Of a stretch of DNA of 64,000 bases, positions 58,498-64,000 are shown piece after piece; position 1 is the first letter of the stretch; the number at the start of each line of letters is the position of its first letter. This DNA is from Arachis hypogaea (taxonomy: Eukaryota; Streptophyta; Magnoliopsida; Fabales; Fabaceae): positions 71,257,649-71,321,648 of the forward strand of contig NC_092039.1 in NCBI RefSeq assembly GCF_003086295.3, written 5' to 3'. The position numbers and the translations under genes are program-made. The notes beneath the pieces were generated by a model. The model was not told where the DNA came from and did no database searches. It saw only the letters and a program-made list of their open reading frames with translations.

Positions 58498-58620
58498 ATT
58501 AAAATGCTGATGCAGATACCAGCAGACATGGTGGCAAACTCAATTATCATAGCACTATTGGTTCATTCTAAGAGTAATTCTTCTAACAATTTGATCTACC
58601 ATATTGGCACTTCTAACAAT
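58498..58620 (+). pseudogene. Fatty acyl-CoA reductase (FAR) exon fragment captured by J
   Basis: Translation around IPADMVANSIIIALLVHS and LIYHIGTSN matches the conserved (I/V)P(A/V)DMVVN ... IYHVGSS region at the end of the NAD-binding domain of plant alcohol-forming fatty acyl-CoA reductases. These reduce acyl-CoA to fatty alcohol for wax and cutin. Only about 40 residues remain. Upstream catalytic and nucleotide-binding parts are absent. Confidence 0.7.
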
Positions 58621-59245
58621 TTTTCTTGCATTGCATATATGGTTATGGTCTCTGATTATTATCCCAAGTTAGTCACTATGTGGCGTGAAGGACTTCTTTT
58701 AAGCTTTTTCAAACATATTTAGGCATCACTCTAGATTTTAAACATGAGGACAAGGATCTTTATTGTATGAGGCATTTGAATTACAGATTTGAAAAGTTTA
58801 CTTATGTGCTGATGCTTTTATTTAATATCATGTGTATAGGTTTTTGTTGTGGCTGCCCTTTCACTCATTCCACTGGTGCCAGGACATCTTTCTAATAGGG
58901 CTTATCGACTTTCTTTTTTGGGTACCACGTGCTCTTCTCTGTTTTCCTTGTACTCATTATACGGGATAAGTTTGTTGTTATGATTTTAGAGATGAGTATT
59001 TTGTTATATTTTCTTAAACCAGGTTTCATATGGGGTGAGGTAAGATTGATGAAATGCGCCCCACTCCTACTCAATGTGAATGGTCATTTTCTTTCCATTT
59101 GTACTTGATGAAACGTAACTTACTGGTGTGGTTTTGAGAACCATATAACTGGTGCATCTTCATAAATTTATTCTTTTAATCTTTTTATTTTTATACAGAT
59201 TGTAATTATAATTCAACTGTTGCTGTATCTTGGACTCTTGGTGTA

Positions 59246-59676
59246 GGAGGTGGAGTGGTGCTTCTTTATGCTTCTAAATATGATGATGTTAAATTAGTTG
59301 TCAACATCTCTAGATGCTATGATCTGAAGACAGGAGTTGAAGAAAGACTTGGAAAAGATTATATGGAAAGAATTAAGAAGGACGGTTTCATTGACGTGAA
59401 GTATAGGTCAGGTAACTTGTCAATTGATCATGTTGTTTCAATTCCTCTAAGATTGGATGAGGTTGTGAGAATTCTTTAACAAAAAATTCAGTGTCCATAG
59501 ATTTCTCATTATCCTACACAGGTACATGATTATGTTTTATTTTTTTGATTATATGAATATGATTGGGAATTTGCTATTGCAGTAAGTTTTAATTATCGTG
59601 TGGCGGAGGAAAGTTTGATGGATTGCTTAGGTACAAATATGCATGAAGCATGCCTTAACATTGATAAAGATTGCAG
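59246..59676 (+). pseudogene. Alpha/beta-hydrolase gene fragment captured by J (two exons)
   Basis: Exon 1 (59246-59411) codes GGVVLLYASKYDDVKLVVNI, RYDLKTGVEERLGKD-like (CYDLK here) and FIDVKYRS, ending in a plausible AG/GT donor. Exon 2 (59581-59676) codes SFNYRVAEESLMDCLGTNM and HEACLNIDKDCR, ending AG/GT. This is the plant serine-aminopeptidase-like alpha/beta hydrolase type. The nucleophile elbow (GHSKGG) just before exon 1 is damaged, and the catalytic Asp/His region is absent. Confidence 0.75.
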
Positions 59677-60071
59677 GTCAGAGAAAAATCTTGTCTTCTC
59701 TCTTTTGCTTCACCCTTCTGCTACTTATTGCACATTCTTTTACTGCCTTTCATTTGTTACTTCACATTTTATTCTCAAACTTGAGTTTCCCTTGATTAAT
59801 TACCCTGATTAGAATATTCAGTGTTTATTCTTGAGTTTGTAATGGGAGGGGAATTATATTATAAAATTGTAAGAATTTATATGCTATTTGTCTATCGGAT
59901 ATGCTAGAGATTGGTTCTGCTATACTCATCTTGAAAATTAGCTTAACATGTCAAAGTTTTGTATTTTATGTGTGTACGGTTATACCCTTTCTGGATCTGT
60001 AAGCTCAGTAACCTTTCTGAAAATGATTCTAGGCGCTACTTTCAACAACATATAGATGATGTTGCTCATTG

Positions 60072-60410
60072 GAAGAGGACACTACTTTAATTGGTCTAAC
60101 ATTCGGTGGTTACCTTAGATCAAATGTAATTTATGTTCATATACTGAAATCTACTAAACTATTAGGTTTTCCCCCTTTCCTGTGTTATAATGCACCAATA
60201 TAGTGTTGCCATGCTTTTGCAATAGATAAATTCCCATCATTTTAAGATCCATTAATTCAAATAATGTGGAGAGTAAACATGCACCTCATACTTTGCAAAT
60301 AAATTGCATGAAATGTGGAGGAAAATCTGAGCGTCAGGAAAGGATGATGGATCTTACTGTTGAGGCAGAAGCGGACATAGCAACCCTGTAGGAAGCTCAT
60401 TTTGAGTTTA
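60072..60410 (+). pseudogene. Ubiquitin-specific protease (UBP15-19 type) fragment captured by J
   Basis: Two exon pieces around an AT-rich intron: EEDTTLIGLTFGGYLRSN (60072-60125) and INCMKCGGKSERQERMMDL (60299 on) followed by TVEAEADIATL and a TAG where Glu is expected. They match the fingers region of plant USP/UBP deubiquitinases, including the CxxC zinc ligand pair. The acceptor is mutated (GCAA in place of GCAG). The catalytic Cys and His boxes are not present. Confidence 0.75.
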
Positions 60411-60417
60411 TAGGCTT

Positions 60418-61163
60418 ATAGTATTTTTTGTTGTTTAGATTTGTAACATGATTTATTACTTTTCAAGAGAAATTTGTGTAACAATATTTTGAGTTTAATA
60501 AAATATTTCATTTTGTAGTAATTAATTTCAGTATATTTATATTATGTATAACACTACAAGAAATATCACTTTTAGCGGCCATTTATTTTTCTTTTAGTGT
60601 CAATAAAAATAGCTGCTAATACATTTACTGGCAATTAGACATTAGCCGTCCTATGCTTTGCCACTAAAAGGTTTTAGTGGCAATTATAACATTTGTCAGT
60701 AAAGACCTTTTTAATGGCCGCAAAAAGTATATAACTATTAGGGCCATTTTCTTGGCAATTTATATGGCCACCAAAAGTAATAATAAGATTACAATGTTAT
60801 TCACTTTTAGTTGCCATTATTACTATTGCCGCCAAAATCCATTTTACTGGTAATTTATATAGCCACTAAAAATAATTTCAAAATTATAATGTTATTCACT
60901 TTTAGTTGCCATTACTATTGCCACTAAAATCTTATGACTTTTGTTAGTTATATTATACTCGTTTTCTTAGAAGCACGAAACTATCTTTTTTCTATAATCA
61001 AATATATATTTTTGCCAACAATAGTTATTATTATGCATAATATAAATATACTGAAATTAATTACTATAAAATGAGATATTTTATTAAACTCAAAATATTG
61101 ATACACAAATTTCTCTTGAGAAGTAAATAACTATGTTACAAATCTAAACAACAAAAAATGCTA
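60418..61163. repeat. 133-bp inverted arms around a CACTA terminus
   Basis: The left arm (60418-60550) and right arm (61031-61163) are inverted copies with high identity, e.g. TTTTTTGTTGTTTAGATTTG and GTAATTAATTTCAGTATATT. Between them lies a CACTA tip with about 470 bp of subterminal repeats. The arm is interpreted as the segment preceding the right end in both J and K. Confidence 0.8.
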
Positions 61164-61167
61164 CAAA

Positions 61168-61316
61168 TTACAAATCTCCACAAGATTTAGATGCTATTCT
61201 TTCTCCTATCTTTAACAACCTCTTGTCTATCTCCCAATTTCCATATTTCGCTTTTGCAACTAAGGGTTCCTCCACAGCTGAAAGGGAATTAATTTGAAGA
61301 GCGTGACCTTGATCCC
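61168..61316 (-). pseudogene. STY-type (Raf-like) protein kinase exon fragment captured by K
   Basis: The minus strand after an acceptor TTTCTTGGCATAG codes DQGHALQINSLSAVEEPL and YGNWEIDKRLLKIGERIAS, then SCGDL and a stop at the tyrosine position. This is the start of the kinase domain (glycine loop SGSCGDLY) of plant ACT-domain dual-specificity kinases of the STY group. The loop glycine is replaced by Lys, and everything after the loop is absent. Confidence 0.72.
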
Positions 61317-61539
61317 TATGCCAAGAAATAAGATGTGATTAGATGTCATACAAAAAATAGAAATAGAATAAAAATACAGTTGCTCAATAACTAATCTAAA
61401 TTATTTCTTAACTAGCATTGCTAATGAGGTATTAAATTTGTCCATGTTACAAAGAGTGGAAATATATAAAAGATTAACAATATGACAGTGTATAGATCAT
61501 AATGACACCATAAAAAAATTCCCCATTGGTCGAGAACTA

Positions 61540-61790
61540 TTTACCACAACAAGATTTCTCATTTCATTAGTGACTTCCCGCAGAGAAATGTCTTTGACAT
61601 GTCCCCATGATATCCCTGAAACATACAATTAGCAAAGCATACAATTACTTGATAATTAACAATAATAAAGAGGAATCAGAGGGAAAGCAGAAGATCAATT
61701 ACTGCTTATTCCATGACTTTTTCAGGGCTTTTAAGTCTCGCCATGTCACATTCCACTAGGAGTTTAACTACCCTATCATGCTGCTTATTC
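61540..61790 (-). other. Unidentified exon-like fragments in K
   Basis: The minus strand 61790-61715 can code GNKQHDRVVKLLVECDMARL and KSPEKVME. The minus strand 61612-61540, after a TTTCAG acceptor-like site, can code WGHVKDISLREVTNEMRNL. Composition is gene-like but I cannot name the source. They may derive from the same captured kinase gene or a different one. Confidence 0.35.
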
Positions 61791-62094
61791 CCCCTCAATA
61801 TTGATGCAGTATATTTTGACACATGATGCCAGAGCATCTAGGCCAGTTTTACTGACCTTTTCTTTACTGTTTTAGGGTAGTTTCATGCATTTTCTTAGTG
61901 AATAAGACAAGTTTTGGATGAAAATACACTCACACCTTGATTCAAGCAACTAGTGTGAACTTTGCATGATTTCATGAGAATTTTGCTAGAATTTCATGAT
62001 AAATTGATGATGCATAATCTCATGACTTTGGCTAGAGCTTTGATGCACTTTAATTGCTTGATTTCAGGGCAAAGGAAGTAAGGAAGAACCACGT

Positions 62095-62960
62095 TAGTAT
62101 TCACGTTAACCTAGTTAACGTGAACACTAAAGTGGAATGGTAAAAAGCTTACAACATTAATGAGAAAAGTGATCACCAATAATGCCTGCGAAGCTATCCA
62201 TAGCTCACATTACTTGCCACGTTAACTAAGTTAACGTGGTAGTTAACGTAAAAGCAAAAGGGAACTCCAACGTTAAGAGAAAACGTGAACACCAATAACG
62301 TTTTCCTCCAACGTTAGTGGTAAAAGTGAACACCACTAACGTTGGAGAACTTGGCAATGATCCACGTTAAGAGTCACGTTAACTTAGTTAACGTGAACTC
62401 TAACGTGAAAGAGGAAAACAAAAGCCAACATTAGTGACACTCACTTTTGTCACTAACGTTGGACCAACTAGCATTGCCTACGTTAACTTTCACGTTACGT
62501 GGAGTTGAGATCAAAGAGCCAACGTTAGTGATACTCACTTTTGTCACTAACGTTGGAAGATGGCATCACTACTACGTTAAGAGCCACGTTAACTTAGTTA
62601 ACGTGAGTTCTAACGTAGAGAATTTGGGCATTTGGAGCGTTAGTGACAAAGGTGATGTCACTAACGCTCTCGAAGGTGAGACACACCCACGTTAAGAGTC
62701 ACGTTAGCTACACTAACGTGAACTCTAACGTAGGAACAAAAGGCACCAAGCAACGTTAACGGGAAAAGTGATTCCCAATAACGTTTGCGAAGGGGTATAA
62801 GCCAACGTTATTGGGAAAAGTGAGTCCCAATAATGTTGGCCAAAAATTGAGAAGGCAACGTTAGTGGTCACGTTAAGACCACTAACATTGGGGTTAACGT
62901 AGGTACATAAGGGTGGAACGTTAGTGGAAAAAGTGAATGCCACTAACGCTCTCGAACCCA
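62095..62960. repeat. Hairpin array in LTR L (AACGTTAGTG and CACGTTAAC types)
   Basis: About eight hairpins of the form CCAACGTTAGTGG-loop-CCACTAACGTTGG; the one at 62308-62345 has a perfect 13-bp stem and 12-nt loop. Several share an AAAAGTGA loop core. They are interleaved with CACGTTAACTTAGTTAACGTG palindromes (62218, 62374, 62588). Stem bases vary with pairing kept (AGCGTTAGTGAC/GTCACTAACGCT at 62638-62670). Open frames here are by-products. Confidence 0.9.
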
Positions 62961-63112
62961 CAATGGCACTCAACGTTAATCTCACTAAATACCCAAGCCT
63001 AATTCATATTTCTATGCAAGCTGGGCCCACTAAAGATCAGAACTGCTTCAACTCAAGATCCAGAGCCCACATCCAAGACTTGAAGAACTCACTAGAAGAT
63101 CAAGAGGAGTAG

Positions 63113-63120
63113 TATATATA
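63113..63120 (+). promoter_or_regulatory. TATA box of LTR L
   Basis: TATATATA about 150 bp after the array and followed by GGAGTAG. Same relative place as in B, S, E and F. Confidence 0.6.
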
Positions 63121-64000
63121 GGAGTAGTTTTGAACTATAGAGAAGCAGGGCACTTTTGGGAACTACTCTCTATAGATTTACTTTTCTGCACTTTTAGCAT
63201 GGATTCTTCTTTTCTGCCATTTTTCATTTCTAGAGCTATGAACAACTAAACCCCTTTCATTGGGTTAGGGAGCTCTGTTGTAATTTGATGGATCAATTAT
63301 AGTTTTCATTCTTCTTCTTCTTTCTTTTCTCTTGATCTTACTAGAAAGCTTTCGATCTTAATTCAATTGGTTAGTTGTCTTGGAAAAGAAACTCTCCATA
63401 ATTGGATCTCCTTTGAGCCTTGGAAAAGGGATGAGGAGATCATGCTAGAAATGCTTTCTCATGTTGTACCAAATTGGGGTTTGGGCGGATATAGTGACAT
63501 GTAATCCTCCTAACACTTTGATTTGGAAATACATTTGGTATAATCAGTGACCACACTTTATCTCTTCCCATGAGCAATTAAATCAAGGAATTGGGCAATT
63601 GTTCAAGCTTAGAGAGATTGGATTGCCAAGGAATTGGGATCCAATCACTTAAGATTGCCAAGGAGATCAATGAATGCATTGATTGAGGAAGAGATGAGAA
63701 TGAACTTAATCCGGAGAATGCAACATCTCCTGAACCCAATGATTACCCCATTTCTGATCTTACCCATTCTCTTTACTTTCTGCCATTTATTTTCATGCTC
63801 GTTACCCCAAATTCCGATTTAAGATTCTGCACTTTAATTTCTGTTATTTACTTTCCAGTCATTTAAATTTTTGCAAGTTCTCAATCTAATTTCTATTTAG
63901 CTCAACTAGCATATTCTTCTAACTAAGTTGCTTGACCAATTAATCCCTATTGGATTCGACCTCACTCTATTGTGAGTTTTACTTGACGATAATTCGGTAT

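Larger units (their letters stand above)
56648..60551 (+). mobile_element. CACTA element J with captured gene fragments (Pack-CACTA), right end missing
   Basis: The left tip CACTACTAAAAAATTATG (56648) is followed by subterminal words typical of CACTA elements (TTTTAGCGAC, TTGCCACTAA, TTTTTAGTGGCCA) over 300 bp. The interior lacks a transposase but holds exon-like pieces of at least three unrelated host genes in the same orientation, then a polyadenylation-type AATAAAA (60500) in the arm at 60418-60550. The expected inverted right tip is absent. Confidence 0.75.
60552..61823 (-). mobile_element. CACTA element K, terminal part, tail-to-tail with J
   Basis: The tip CACTACAAGAAATATCAC (60552) is followed by many TTTTAGTTGCCA / GCCACTAAAA subterminal words to about 60950, then the arm and minus-strand exon fragments. 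Read on the minus strand it is the 3' end of a second gene-carrying CACTA. The other end is missing, cut by the LTR at 61824. Confidence 0.7.
61824..64000 (+). mobile_element. LTR of element L, cut by window edge
   Basis: Starts TGATGCCAGAGC at 61824. The leader ends TTGATTTCAGGGCAAAGG (62058). A hairpin array (62095-62960), TATATATA (63113) and an R/U5 region related to LTR B follow. It reaches the U5 hairpin CTCAC/GTGAG and TTTTACTTGACGAT at the right edge, so the LTR end and primer site should lie within about 100 bp beyond the window. Confidence 0.8.

Noticed and set aside
62447..62985. Open frames in the AACGTTAGTG array
   Set aside because: They arise because the repeat unit lacks stops in some frames. 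Peptides such as SLTLDQLALPTLTF have no domain, and both strands are open.

Overview
The window is plant nuclear DNA and contains no intact host gene. Three things point to a legume, most likely Arachis (peanut): the Athila-type LTR elements with tRNA-Asp primer sites, a piece of chloroplast genome, and plant-type CACTA and hAT elements. The genus is a judgement from memory of repeat style and is not proven here. Almost all of the 64 kb is transposable elements nested inside one another.

Layout. 1-721 (-): edge-truncated coiled-coil ORF, probably of retroelement origin. 722-2941 (+): LTR with a GGCGTGCCAC array (element B). 2990-6216 and 28233-28833 (-): an old gag-protease/ORF2 element (C), split by D and cut by F. 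6217-28232 (-): element D, with TSD TCTGT. D carries a truncated foreign LTR in its 3' LTR, a 0.9 kb plastid insertion (psbB-psbT-psbN), a tRNA-Cys half inside ORF2, and the whole of element E (16456-27000, TSD GTAGG) in its 5' LTR. 28834-32993 (+): element F. 32994-51814 (-): element G, whose 3' LTR was split by the youngest element, called S here (33973-44793, +, TSD AATAG, 1982-bp LTRs about 98% identical by eye). 51815-55537: truncated Ty3-type LTR with a hAT MITE (53863-54514, TSD CTGACAAG). 55538-56570: LTR remnant. 56648-61823: two CACTA elements (J, K) carrying captured host-gene fragments (fatty acyl-CoA reductase, alpha/beta hydrolase, ubiquitin-specific protease, STY-type kinase). 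61824-64000: LTR with an AACGTTAGTG array (element L), cut by the window edge.

How it works together. I see no reverse transcriptase, RNase H or integrase core anywhere, so every LTR element here is non-autonomous. C, D, E and S share one plan: tRNA-Asp primer site, gag-protease ORF, a separate downstream ORF2 (putative plant transposon protein type) with its own TATA box, 3' LTR. F and G share another: one Pro/Tyr- then Glu-rich ORF. S, the only one with both ORFs open, could supply Gag, protease and the ORF2 protein but must borrow polymerase and integrase.

Most interesting signals. (1) Each LTR family carries, just upstream of its TATA box, an array of short self-complementary repeats. 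The sequence differs between families, and even between two LTRs sharing the same downstream backbone. (2) A small hairpin near the LTR 3' end shows compensatory changes across families. (3) An AAGTTTGGTGT motif recurs through the internal regions. (4) The ORF2 TATA box sits about 190 nt upstream of its ATG in three elements. (5) The gag-protease polyprotein appears to end in an integrase C-terminal tail.
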